From assembly GCF_036323735.1 (NCBI RefSeq), contig NC_086034.1, positions 39,918,439 to 39,982,438 on the forward strand: a stretch of DNA of 64,000 nt, given 5' to 3'. The position numbers and the translations under genes are program-made. Under the pieces are notes generated by a model. It was not told the origin of the DNA. It was given only the letters and a program-made list of their open reading frames with translations, and made no database searches. This DNA comes from Rattus norvegicus. Lineage: Eukaryota > Chordata > Mammalia > Rodentia > Muridae. Numbering within the stretch: position 1 is the first letter of the stretch; each line of letters opens with the position of its first letter. This document shows positions 48,815 to 59,230 of the stretch, in pieces.

Positions 48815-49665
48815 CAGGTTGTCTCTGGTCTTACCTTGTTCTGCTATTTCTGACAGTGGCTAGACCGTCCTATAAGCCTGTGTATGAGGAGTGCTGTAGA
48901 CCTGTTTTCCTGTTTTCTTTCAGCCAGTAATGGGAACAGAGTGTTCTGCTTTCTGGCGTGTATTCTTTCCTGTCTCCTGGTCTTCAGCTCTTCCTGTGGG
49001 CATGTGTCCTGAGTCTACCATGCAGGCTGCTTAGAGCAGAAATGTTGGTCTCACCTGTGTTTCTGGAGGTGAAATTGCTCCTTGGGGGCTGCTTTTGATC
49101 TCTCTATGAGGATGACAACCAGGAGGCTTGTGTTGCCTTTTCCTGGGGCCCAGTGCCCCAAGTTCCCAGATGGTGTTAGGTGTTTTCCTCTGGAGTCAGA
49201 CATGAGGGCAGAGCGTAGTCTCTTCTGGCTTCCCAGGCGTTTCTGCCCCTCTGAAGGTTTAGCTCTCCCTCCCATGGTATTTGGGTGCAGGGTGCTGTTG
49301 ACAGGGTCCCTTCAGCTCCGGGCAGTGTCTGGACTGCAGGGGACCTTCTGCTTGAGTGCCACTATCTTCCAGGTCCCAGAGGCCCTATACAGTTTCCTCT
49401 TGGGCCAGGGATGTGGGCAGGGGTGGCCGGTATTGGTGGTCTCTCCCGCTCTGCAGTCTCAGGAGTGTCACCACTCTAGGAGGTGAGTTCTCTCTCCCCA
49501 GGGGTTTGGGAGCAGGGGGCTGTGGACCGGGTTCAGCGAGGTTCATTCTCCAGCTAAAAACTGAAGTGTCCAGTCCCAGAGGAATTTTGCCTCTGTTGTC
49601 CTGAGGCCACCAGGCAGGTCTGTTAGAGCAGAAAAAATTGGTCTTACCTGTGGTCCTGCAGGTCT
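48815..49665 (-). promoter_or_regulatory. L1 5'UTR with the start of a second repeat unit
   Basis: CCATGCAGGCTGCTTAGAGC near 49,018 recurs as CCAGGCAGGTCTGTTAGAGC near 49,611, an offset of roughly 590 bp. Only about 65 bp of the second unit remains before the insertion border. It is the internal promoter region by family knowledge. Confidence 0.72.
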
Positions 49666-49796
49666 CACCTTATTTACAATAGCCAGAGCTGGATAGAACC
49701 CAGATGTCCTTCAATGGAAGATGAATACAGAAAATGTTGTACATTTACACAATGTAGAACTACTCATCTATTAAACACAATGACTTCATAAAATTC
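49666..49796 (+). mobile_element. twin-primed L1, inverted 5' segment, piece 2
   Basis: It continues the plus-strand ORF2 from 44,126: TTATTTACAATAGCCAGAGC, the CCAGATGTCCTTCAATGGAA block, then ACAATGACTTCATAAAATTC. That last motif is where the 3' segment (42,421-43,257, read on the minus strand) begins, with a few bases of overlap. Confidence 0.82.
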
Positions 49797-49898
49797 TTTG
49801 ATCTTTTTGTAATAAGTAGGTTGTTATTTTGTCCCGATGATGGTGTCCTTTTACTTAGAGACAGTTTTCAGTTTCATGATGTCCCATTTATAATTCTT
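49797..49898 (-). mobile_element. host L1 of the nested stack, piece 3
   Basis: TGATCTTTTTGTAATAAGTA through GTTTCATGATGTCCCATTTA is the next part of the old minus-strand ORF2 (equivalent to 51,320-51,420). Its last 17 bases are the left target duplication of the young L1. Confidence 0.82.
49882..49898. repeat. 17-bp target-site duplication, left copy
   Basis: TCCCATTTATAATTCTT recurs exactly at 56,100-56,116. Confidence 0.96.
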
Positions 49899-50616
49899 TT
49901 TTTTTTTTATTAACTTGAGTATTTCTTATATACATTTCAAGTGTTATTCCCTTTCCCGGTTTCCGGGCAAAATCCCCCTCCCCCCTCCCCTTCCTTATGG
50001 GTGTTCCCCTCCCAACCCTCCCCCCATTGCCGCCCTCCACCCATAGTCTAGTTCACTGGGGGTTCAGTCTTAGCAGGACCCAGGGCTTCCCCTTGCACTG
50101 GTGCTCTTACTAGGATATTCATTGCTACCTATGGGGTCAGAGTCCAGGGTCAGTCCATATATAGTCTTTAGGTAGTGGCTTAGTCCCTGGAAGCTCTGGT
50201 TGCTTGGCATTGTTGTACTTTTGGGGTCTCGAGCCCCTTCAAGCTCTTCCAGTTCTTTCTCTGATTCCTTCAACGGGGGACCTATTCTCAGCTCAGTGGT
50301 TTGCTGCTGGCATTCGCCTCTGTATTTGCTGTATTCTGGCTGTGTCTCTCAGGAGCGATCTACATCCGGCTCCTGTCGGTCTGCACTTCTTTGCTTCATC
50401 CATCTTGTCCAATTGGGTGGCTGTATATGTATGGGCCACCTGTGGGGCAGGCTCTGAATGGGTGTTCCTTCAGTCTCTGTTTTAATCTTTGCCTCTCCCT
50501 TCCCAGCCAAGGGTATTCTTTTTCCTCATTTAAAGAAGGAGTGAAGCATTCACATTTTGATCATCCATCTTGAGTTTCGTTTGTTCTAGGGATCTAGGGT
50601 AATTCAAGCATTTGGG

Positions 50617-53600
50617 CTAATAGCCACTTATCAATGAGTGCATACCATGTATGTCTTTCTGTGATTGGGTTAGCTCACTCAGGATGATATTTTCCAGTTC
50701 CAACCATTTGCCTACGAATTTCATAGACTCGTTGTTTTTGATAGCTGAGTAATATTCCATTGTGTAGATGTACCACATTTTCTGTATCCATTCCTCTGTT
50801 GAAGGGCATCTGGGTTCTTTCCAGCTTCTGGCTATTATAAATAAGGCTGCGATGAACATAGTGGAGCACGTGTCTCTTTTATATGTTGAGGCATCTTTTG
50901 GGTATATGCCCAAGAGAGGTATAGCTGGATCCTCAGGCAGTTCAATGTCCAATTTTCTGAGGAACCTCCAGACTGATTTCCAGAATGGTTGTACCAGTCT
51001 GCAATCCCACCAACAATGGAGGAGTGTTCCTCTTTCTCCACATCCTCCCAGCATCTGCTGTCACCTGAGTTTTTGATCTTAGCCATTCTCACTGGTGTGA
51101 GGTGAAATCTCAGGGTTGTTTTGATTTGCATTTCCCTTATGACTAAAGATGTTGAACATTTCTTTAGGTATTTCTCAGCCATTCGGCATTCCTCAGCTGT
51201 GAATTCTTTGTTTAGCTCTGAACCCCATTTTTTAATAGGGTTATTTGTTTCCCTGCGGTCTAACTTCTTGAGTTCTTTGTATATTTTGGATATAAGGCCT
51301 CTATCTGTTGTAGGATTGGTAAAGATCTTTTCCCAATCTGTTGGTTGCCGTTTTGTCCTAACCACCGTGTCCTTTGCCTTACAGAAGCTTTGCAGTTTTA
51401 TGAGATCCCATTTGTCGATTCTTGATCTTAGAGCATAAGCCATTGGTGTTTTGTTCAGGAAATTTTTTCCAGTGCCCATGTGTTCCAGATGCTTCCCTAG
51501 TTTTTCTTCTATTAGTTTGAGTGTGTCTGGTTTGATGTGGAGGTCCTTGATCCACTTGGACTTAAGCTTTGTACAGGGTGATAAGCATGGATCGATCTGC
51601 ATTCTTCTACATGTTGCCCTCCAGTTGAACCAGCACCATTTGCTGAAAATGCTATCTTTTTTCCATTGGATGGTTTTGGCTCCTTTGTCAAAAATCAAGT
51701 GACCATAGGTGTGTGGGTTCATTTCTGGGTCTTCAATTCTATTCCATTGGTCTATCTGTCTGTCTCTGTACCAATACCATGCAGTTTTTATCACTATTGC
51801 TCTGTAATACTGCTTGAGTTCAGGGATAGTGATTCCCCCTGAAGTCCTTTTATTGTTGAGGATAGCTTTAGCTATCCTGGGTTTTTTGTTATTCCAGATG
51901 AATTTGCAAATTGTTCTGTCTAACTCTTTGAAGAATTGGATTGGTATTTTGATGGGGATTGCATTGAATCTGTAGATTGCTTTTGGTAAAATGGCCATTT
52001 TTACTATATTAATCCTGCCAATCCATGAGCATGGGAGATCTTTCCATCTTCTGAGGTCTTCTTCAATTTCTTTCCTCAGTGTCTTGAAGTTCTTATTGTA
52101 CAGATCTTTTACTTGCTTGGTTAAAGTCACACCGAGGTACTTTATATTATTTGGGTCTATTATGAAGGGTGTCGTTTCCCTAATTTCTCTCTCGGCTTGT
52201 TTCTCTTTTGTATAGAGGAAGGCAACTGATTTATTTGAGTTAATTTTATACCCAGCCACTTTGCTGAAGTTGTTTATCAGCTTTAGTAGTTCTCTGGTGG
52301 AACTTTTGGGATCACTTAAATATACTATCATGTCATCTGCAAATAGTGATATTTTGACTTCTTCTTTTCCGATCTGTATCCCCTTGATCTCCTTTTGTTG
52401 TCTGATTGCTCTGGCTAGAACTTCAAGAACTATATTGAATAAGTAGGGAGAGAGTGGGCAGCCTTGTCTAGTCCCTGATTTTAGTGGGATTGCTTCGAGT
52501 TTCTCTCCATTTAGTTTAATGTTAGCAAGTGGTTTGCTGTATATGGCTTTTACTATGTTTAGGTATGGGCCTTGAATTCCTATTCTTTCCAGGACTTTTA
52601 TCATGAAGGGGTGTTGAATTTTGTCAAATGCTTTCTCAGCATCTAATGAAATGATCATGTGATTTTGTTCTTTCAGTTTGTTTATATGATGGATCACGTT
52701 GATGGTTTTCCGTATATTAAACCATCCCTGCATGCCTGGGATGAAGCCTACTTGATCATGGTGGATGATTGTTTTGATGTGCTCTTGAATTCGGTTTGCC
52801 AGAATTTTATTGAGTATTTTTGCGTCGATATTCATAAGGGAAATTGGTCTGAAGTTCTCTTTCTTTGTTGTGTCTTTGTGTGGTTTAGGTATAAGAGTAA
52901 TTGTGGCTTCGTAGAAGGAATTCGGTAATGCTCCATCTGTTTCTATTTTGTGGAATAGTTTGGATAATATTGGTATGAGGTCTTCTATGAAGGTTTGATA
53001 GAATTCTGCACTAAACCCGTCTGGACCTGGGCTCTTTTTGGTTGGAAGACCTTTAATGACTGCTTCTATTTCCTTAGGAGTTATGGGGTTGTTTAACTGG
53101 TTTATCTGTTCCTGATTTAACTTCGATACCTGGTATCTGTCTAGGAAATTGTCCATTTCCTGAAGATTTTCAAATTTTGTTGAATATAGGTTTTTATAGT
53201 AAGATCTGATGATTTTTTTGAATTTCCTCTGAATCTGTAGTTATGTCTCCCTTTTCATTTCTAATTTTGTTAATTTGGACGCACTCTCTGTGTCCTCTCG
53301 TTAGTCTGGCTAAGGGTTTATCTATCTTGTTGATTTTCTCAAAGAACCAACTTTTGGTTCTGTTGATTCTTTCTATGGTCCTTTTTGTTTCTACTTGGTT
53401 GATTTCAGCTCTGAGTTTGATTATTTCCTGCCTTCTACTCCTCCTGGGTGTATTTTCTTCTTTTTGTTCTAGAGCTTTTAGGTGTGCTGTCAAGCTGCTG
53501 ACATATGCTCTTTCCTGTTTCTTTCTGCAGGCACTCAGCGCTATGAGTTTTCCTCTTAGCACAGCTTTCATTGTGTCCCATAAGTTTGGGTATGTTGTAT

Positions 53601-54498
53601 CTTCATTTTCATTAAATTCTAAAAAGTTTTTAATTTCTTTCTTTATTTCTTCCTTGACCAGGTTATCATTGAGTAGAGCATTGTTCAATTTCCACGTATA
53701 TGTGGGCATTCTTCCCTTATTGTTATTGAAGACCAGTTTTAGGCCGTGGTGGTCCGATAGCATGCATGGGATTATCTCTATCTTTCTGTACCTGTTGAGG
53801 CCCGTTTTTTGACCAATTATATGGTCAATTTTGGAGAAAGTACCATGAGGAGCTGAGAAGAAGGTATATCCTTTTGCTTTAGGATAGAATGTTCTATAAA
53901 TATCCGTTAAGTCCATTTGGCTCATGACTTCTCTTAGTCTGTCGACATCACTGTTTAATTTCTGTTTCCATGATCTGTCCATTGATGAGAGTGGGGTGTT
54001 GAAGTCTCCCACTATTATTGTGTGAGGTGCAATGTGTGCTTTGAGCTTTAGTAAGGTTTCTTTTACGTATGTAGGTGCCCTTGTATTTGGGGCATAGATA
54101 TTTAGGATTGAGAGTTCATCTTGGTGGATTTTTCCTTTGATGAATATGAAGTGTCCTTCCTTATCTTTTTTGATGACTTTTAGTTGGAAATTGATTTTAT
54201 TTGATATTAGAATGGCTACTCCAGCTTGCTTCTTCTGACCATTTGCTTGGAAAGTTGTTTTCCAGCCTTTCACTCTGAGGTAGTGTCTGTCTTTGTCTCT
54301 GAGGTGTGTTTCCTGTAGGCAGCAGAATGCAGGGTCCTCATTGCGTATCCAGTTTGTTAATCTATGTCTTTTTATTGGGGAGTTGAGGCCATTGATATTG
54401 AGAGATATTAAGGAATAGTGATTATTGCTTCCCGTTATATTCATATTTGGATGTGAGGTTATGTTTGTGTGCTTTCTTTCTCTTTGTTTTGTTGCCAA
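50617..54498 (-). pseudogene. L1 ORF2, nearly intact (two 1-base frameshifts)
   Basis: This is the L1 endonuclease/reverse transcriptase, which nicks target DNA and copies L1 RNA onto it. Frame 1 (434 codons, 53,194-54,498) holds the APE-type endonuclease with its expected residues: NINGL (34-38), QE (E63), GDFN (D165/N167), KID (D225), SDH (D249/H250). Frame 2 (from 53,156) has the RT: SLDAEKAFD (near residue 172 of that frame), SGTRQGCPLSPYLF and catalytic FADD (272-275). Frame 3 (50,617-51,054) has the Cys/His end, GCGERGTLLHCWWDC. The first break is an extra T in a plus-strand T7 run near 53,213-53,219 (T6 in sister copies). The second is a one-base loss near 51,047. The initiator position is TTG; the first ATG is codon 19, before the endonuclease. 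Confidence 0.95.
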
Positions 54499-54503
54499 GA
54501 CGA

Positions 54504-55577
54504 TTAGTTTCTTGCTTCTTCTAGGGTATAGCTTGCCTCCTTATGTTGGGCTTTACCATTTATTATCCTTTGTAGTGCTGGATTTGTAGAAAGATATTGT
54601 GTAAATTTGGTTTTGTCATGGAATATCTTGGTTTCTCCATCAATGTTAATTGAGAGTTTTGCTGGATACAGTAACCTGGGCTGGCATTTGTGTTCTCTTA
54701 GGGTCTGTATGACATCAGTCCAGGATCTTCTGGCCTTCATAGTTTCTGGCGAGAAGTCTGTTGTGATTCTGATAGGTCTGCCTTTATATGTTACTTGACC
54801 TTTTTCCCTTACTGCTTTTAATATTCTTTCTTTATTTTGTGCGTTTGGTGTTTTGACAATTATGTGACGGGTGGTGTTTCTTTTCTGGTCCAATCTATTT
54901 GGAGTTCTGTAGGCTTCTTGTATGTCTGTGGGTATCTCTTTTTTTAGGTTAGGGAAGTTTTCTTCTATGATTTTGTTGAAGATATTTACTGGTCCTTTGA
55001 GCTGGGAGTCTTCACTCTCTTCTATACCTATTATCTTTAGGTTTGATCTTCTCATTGAGTCCTGGATTTCCTGTATGTTTTGGACCAGTAGCTTTTTCCG
55101 CTTTACATTATCTTTGACAGTTGAGTCAATGATTTCTATGGAATCTTCTGCTCCTGAGATTCTCTCTTCCATCTCTTGAATTCTGTTGGTGAGGCTTGTA
55201 TCTACAGCTCCTTGTCTCTTCTTTTGGTTTTCTATTTCCAGGGTTGTTTCCATGTGTTCTTTCTTGATTGCTTCTATTTCCATTTTTAATTCCTTCAACT
55301 GTTTGATTGTGTTTTCCTGGAATTCTTTCAGGGATTTTTGCGATTCCTCTCTGTAGGCTTTTACTTGTTTATTAATGTTTTCCTGTGCTTCCCTAAGTGT
55401 GTTCATATCTTTCTTGAAGTCCTCCAGCATCATGATCAAATATGATTTTGTAACTAGATCTTGCTTTTCTGGTGTGTTTGGATATTCCATGTTTGTTTTG
55501 GTGGGAGAATTGGGCTCCGATGATGGCATGTATTCTTGGTTTCTGTTGCTTGGGTTCCTGCGCTTGCCTCTCGCCAT
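54504..55577 (-). CDS. L1 ORF1 protein (RNA-binding chaperone), open reading frame
   Basis: This 357-codon open frame encodes the L1 ORF1 protein, which trimerises, binds L1 RNA and helps form the retrotransposition particle in the cytoplasm. The N-terminus is basic and Ser/Pro/Asn-rich (MARGKRRNPSNRNQ). A coiled coil runs about residues 45-170, including a single 22-residue unit (AYREESQKSLKEFQEN near 74-89). An RRM-like part starts about residue 176 (RRSNLKIIGIEES) and includes RHIIVK (237-242). The C-terminal domain carries MKARRSW (280-286) and RLLYPAKLSI (301-310). The start is ATG 55,577-55,575 and the stop TAA lies five bases before the ORF2 start. All parts seem intact. Whether it is transcribed cannot be told, and ORF2 in this element is broken. 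Confidence 0.96.
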   Translation of the reverse strand: MARGKRRNPSNRNQEYMPSSEPNSPTKTNMEYPNTPEKQDLVTKSYLIMMLEDFKKDMNTLREAQENINKQVKAYREESQKSLKEFQENTIKQLKELKMEIEAIKKEHMETTLEIENQKKRQGAVDTSLTNRIQEMEERISGAEDSIEIIDSTVKDNVKRKKLLVQNIQEIQDSMRRSNLKIIGIEESEDSQLKGPVNIFNKIIEENFPNLKKEIPTDIQEAYRTPNRLDQKRNTTRHIIVKTPNAQNKERILKAVREKGQVTYKGRPIRITTDFSPETMKARRSWTDVIQTLREHKCQPRLLYPAKLSINIDGETKIFHDKTKFTQYLSTNPALQRIINGKAQHKEASYTLEEARN

Positions 55578-56099
55578 CAGATTATCTCTAGTGTTACTTT
55601 GTTCTGCTATTTCTGACAGTGGCTAGACTGTCCTATAAGCCTGTGTGACAGGAGTGCTGTAGACCTGTTTTCCTCTCTTTCAGTCAGTTATGGGGACAGA
55701 GTGTTCTGCTTTCTGGCATGTAGTTTTTCCTCTCTACAGGTCTTCAGCTGTTCCTGTGGGTCTGTGTCTTGAGTTCACCAGGCAGCTTTCTTGCAGCAGA
55801 AAATTTGGTCTTACCTGTGGTCCCGAGGCTCAGGTTCGCTCGTGGGGTGCTGCCCACGGGCTCTCTGCAGCGGCAGCAACCAGGAAGACCTGTGCCGCCC
55901 CTTCCGGGAACTTCAGTGCACCAGGGTTCCAGATGGTCTTTGGCTTTTTCCTCTGGCGTCCGAGATGTGTGTGCAGGGAGCAGTCACTTCTGGTTTCCCA
56001 GGCTTGTCTGCCTCTCTGAAGGTTTAGCTCTCCCTCCCACGGGATTTGGGTGCAGAGAACTGTTTATCCGGTCTGTTTCTTTCAGGTTCCGGCGGTGTC
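55578..56099 (-). promoter_or_regulatory. partial L1 5'UTR of the young copy
   Basis: About 520 bp of CpG-richer sequence lies upstream of ORF1. It begins, on the minus strand, at GACACCGCCGGAACCTGAAA, which aligns with the middle of the first repeat unit of the copy at 29,091 (GACACCGCCAGAACCAGAAG near 29,496). This 5'UTR is therefore less than one full repeat unit. By family knowledge it contains the internal promoter; the truncation may weaken it. Confidence 0.8.
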
Positions 56100-56116
56100 T
56101 CCCATTTATAATTCTT
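56100..56116. repeat. 17-bp target-site duplication, right copy
   Basis: Exact second copy of TCCCATTTATAATTCTT, next to the L1 5' end. Confidence 0.96.
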
Positions 56117-57030
56117 GCCATTAGTGCCTGAGCCATCGGTGTTCTATCCAGAAAATTGTTTCCCGTCCAAGGAGTTCAACGCTATTCCCCACTTTCTCTT
56201 CTATTAGATTAAGTGTGTCTGGTTTTATGTTGAGGTCTTTGATCCGTATGGATGTGTGTTTTGTGCAGGACAATTATGGATCAATATGTATTCTTTTACA
56301 TGCTGACACTCAGTTAGACCAGACTCTGTTTGTTGAAGTAGTTCTCCATTTTCCAATATATGGTTTTGGCTTCTTTGTCAAAAATCAATTTTCCATAGGT
56401 GCATGGGTTTATTTCTATGGCTTTGATTCAATTCCATTGATCTTCCTGTCTGTTACTATACTGATACCACGAAGTTGTTAATATTATTTCTCTGTAGTAC
56501 AGCCTGAAATTGGGAATAGTGATACCTCCAGAAGGTCTTTTATTGTTCAAGCTTGTTTTAGCTATCCTGGGTATTTTTATTTTTCCAAATGATGTTCAGG
56601 AATATTCTTTCAAGATCTGTGAAGAATTTTGTTGGAATTTTGATTGGGACTGCATTGAATCTGTACATTGCTTTTGGAAAGATGGCCGTATTAACTATAT
56701 TAGCCCTACAGATCCATAAGCATGAGAAATCTTCCCACCTTCTGATATCTTTTCCAGTTTCTTTCTTCAGAGACATTAAGTTCTTCTGGTAGGGATTTGT
56801 TACATTTTGGGTAAAGTTACCCCAAGGTATTCATGCTATTTGTGGCTATTGTAAAGGGTAGAATGGTATTATTTTCCTAAGTTATCAGCCCTTTAACACT
56901 TGTGTAGAGGAGAGCTACTGATTTCTTTGAGTTAATTTTGTATCCAGCCACTTTGCTGAAGGTGTTTTTCCACTGTAAAAAACTCTGGTATAAATTTTAG
57001 GGTTACTTATCTATACTGTAAAATCACCAT
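56117..57030 (-). mobile_element. host L1 of the nested stack, piece 4 (ORF2)
   Basis: It continues the old ORF2 directly: CCTGAGCCATCGGTGTTCTA, then GTGTCTGGTTTTATGTTGAG, TTTTAGCTATCCTGGGTATT and GTATCCAGCCACTTTGCTGA, all in the order of the young copy from about 51,430 to 52,330. Piece order 1-2-3-4 is gapless apart from the inserted elements. Its 5' end fades out near 57,030. Confidence 0.87.
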
Positions 57031-58039
57031 GGAATAGTTTATTCAGTATCTCCTAGAGAAATGCTGATTCCATTCCTCCAACTCTTTGATATTCATTTTC
57101 TAGGGGAAGATAGATGCCCTTTGCAAGCACTCCAACAAAGGGCAAGGAAGTAATCTCTATGCAACTAGAGATAGCAATGACTATCTTTAAGATATTTCCT
57201 CTAGGTCCAAACTTACATGCCTTACACATTTTATGTTTCTAATTTGGTTTACTGTTTTACTCTATAGCATAAATATGGTCATGAAAATGCTCCCAAAGAC
57301 ATTAGAAACTCAAATAGATAACAGTGATAAGACAGAAGTTCGAGAGCTGACTCAGTGAGTTAAGTACACAACATACAAGGGAGTACTGAGGCAATTGGAT
57401 GTTATGGAGTTGTTGGTAATTGAGGAGGCTGTTCTCAATAGATGAATAAGGATAAAAATCCATGGTGAAAACTGCAAGAGAGTCATATGATACAGTGAGA
57501 ACACAGATGATGGTTGAAAATTAAGATTCACAGTTGTCAGGAGCAAGAAGTTAGATATGCATAGATGGCATAATAAAATTGTATTTTAGTATCCTAATAA
57601 ATCTTAAAGAAAGTTCATACTCTAAGTTCTAAGCTATCACTGTACCCACGTAATATATTTTAGCTGCAGGTTAGATCCAGTCTCTCATGGTAGTCTCCAG
57701 TTGCTTCACAGGGGAGACTTTCCAGCAACAGGGTAGATTTAAGTAGCATTTCTCAGGTGTTTCTAGCAATACTTAAGTGATAAACAATGACAATTTGTTC
57801 TTGGTCTCTGCTTATATACTGTTCAAGTAGGCATCTTGGATATCTGCTTACACCAATGTATATCTGGTTATCTTGAGCAAGTAAGGTCATTGGGCTTTGG
57901 TTACCATCTAAAACCTTGGGTGTAGTTGAGTTCCCGACTAAGTTATTACAGTATGCCTTCAAAGGTATTTTTTGATTATGCACATCACAACAGAGAAAAG
58001 TCTAGGGCACACACACAAAAAAGAGTCTAAGTCAAATAG
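57031..58039. other. intergenic DNA, nothing recognised
   Basis: Short ORFs without domain resemblance and no clear repeat family. Confidence 0.5.
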
Positions 58040-58410
58040 AACATGGATAGACTTCTTAGGGTTTCCATTTGCTGTGAAGATACACTATGATCAAAGCAAT
58101 TCTTATAAAAGAAATCATTCAATTGGGGCTGGTTTAGAGTTTCAGAGGTCAGCCCATATCTCTGTGATTGGAATCATAGCAGTGTCCAGGCAGATATGAT
58201 GCCAGAGAAGGAGTTGTGAGTTTTACATCTTTCTCCAAAGGCAGCCAGGAGAACACTATTCTATACTAGATGAAGCTTAAGTACAGGGAACCTCAATGAC
58301 CTCCTCCATAGTAACACACCCATTCCAACAAGGCCACACCTCCAAATTGGCCAAGCATTTATACGCATGAGTGTATGGGGGCCACACTTATTCAAATTAC
58401 AGCAAGCTGT
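58040..58410 (-). mobile_element. LTR-like rodent repeat remnant (MaLR/ORR1-like suspected)
   Basis: Read on the minus strand it carries GGAGGTGTGGCCTTGTTGGA, a GGCTGCCTTTGGAGAAAGAT block, CCAGCCCCAATTGAATGATT, and ends GTATCTTCACAGCAAATGGAAACCCTAAG. This layout is typical of a common rodent LTR-like repeat. The exact family is from recall. It has no internal region or partner LTR. Confidence 0.5.
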
Positions 58411-59230
58411 GATAATGACAGCAGACTGTCCTTCAACCAAAGCTCCAAAAAGCTTCCAAGGAACATGTATAAGACATTCTTTTCTTTTCCTATATTATTT
58501 TTTTTTCTTATGACACTACTTGTAGCAGACTAAACTTTAAGGTTGTCTTCGAAACAGAAGGTTTCACCTAGAGAATCCTCCAGACTTCCCAAAAAACAAA
58601 ATGCTAAATATGAAGGAACAAAGAACACATGCAGATACACATTAGTCATGGTGATACAGCTAACTTCCTGTCATTGGAAAGCTACAAGTGTGTGTAGGTA
58701 GAAGAACAAAGACAATATTAGTATAAATAACAATGTGAGAGTCCTGTATGGTTAGATGAAACTAATAACAGCAGATATTCAAGTTTAACATTTAACAAAA
58801 CACAGAGCCTGACAGAGTATTGTTTCAACCAACAACTAAATGAAAGGCAGTGCTTCTACAGTGCATGATTCCCTCCCTGGTTAGTGTGGTTTCTATAAGC
58901 TCAAGCGATAGTAGTTCTGAGAATAGGCCAATCTTAATTGACGTTGCCTCAAGTACCACATTTCTGTAGTAATTCTTAATTAAATGGCATTTATTTTTGG
59001 GTACTCAGACCACTCATCTTCATTGGTGAGAAAAAAATATATTCCGATCCATTGTCTGAAGTCGATCTTTGATAGCTGTGAGGGTTCAAGACTTTAGGTC
59101 TTTGGATCATGTACATAAGTCATAAAAGGTTTATAACAGTGTTTTTTTTGTTGTTTTGTTTTGTTTAGTGCTTTCACAAACAGTTTGTACACCTTCTATC
59201 TTTTTTTCTGTTTTACTGAAAGTAGATATC
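58411..59230. other. intergenic DNA, nothing recognised
   Basis: No gene or repeat family was recognised. Confidence 0.5.

Larger units (their letters stand above)
44279..49665 (-). mobile_element. L1 with a 1.1-kb internal deletion, inserted into the twin-primed L1
   Basis: On the minus strand the order is 5'UTR (48,815-49,665), ORF1 remnant, ORF2 remnant and 3'UTR (44,279-44,999). ORF2 jumps at about 45,400 from the C-terminal region to the reverse-transcriptase region, removing about 1.1 kb relative to the young copy (51,012 to 52,175). No clear target duplication is visible, perhaps because the (CTTT)n tail has grown and the right border lies in decayed L1. Confidence 0.9.
49899..56099 (-). 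mobile_element. young, almost intact L1
   Basis: A 6.2-kb minus-strand L1 lies between perfect 17-bp duplications of host L1 sequence. The order is a partial 5'UTR (55,578-56,099), open ORF1, ORF2 with two single-base frameshifts, a 3'UTR with a G-rich tract on its sense strand (plus-strand C-run near 49,975-50,040), and a poly(A) seen as T-run at 49,899-49,910. It has the longest open frames in the window. The low decay and clean duplication make it the youngest long insertion here. Its 5'UTR is shorter than one repeat unit, so promoter activity may be reduced. Confidence 0.97.

Noticed and set aside
53243..53812. 189-codon plus-strand ORF opposite ORF2 of the young L1, and similar antisense ORFs (30,214-30,726 minus; 32,659-32,928-type frames; 46,579-46,974 plus)
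   Set aside because: They run antisense to real L1 ORFs, recur wherever the same L1 region is present, and have hydrophobic, low-complexity composition expected from the complement of Lys/Glu/Asn-rich coding sequence. No independent domain or start context was seen.
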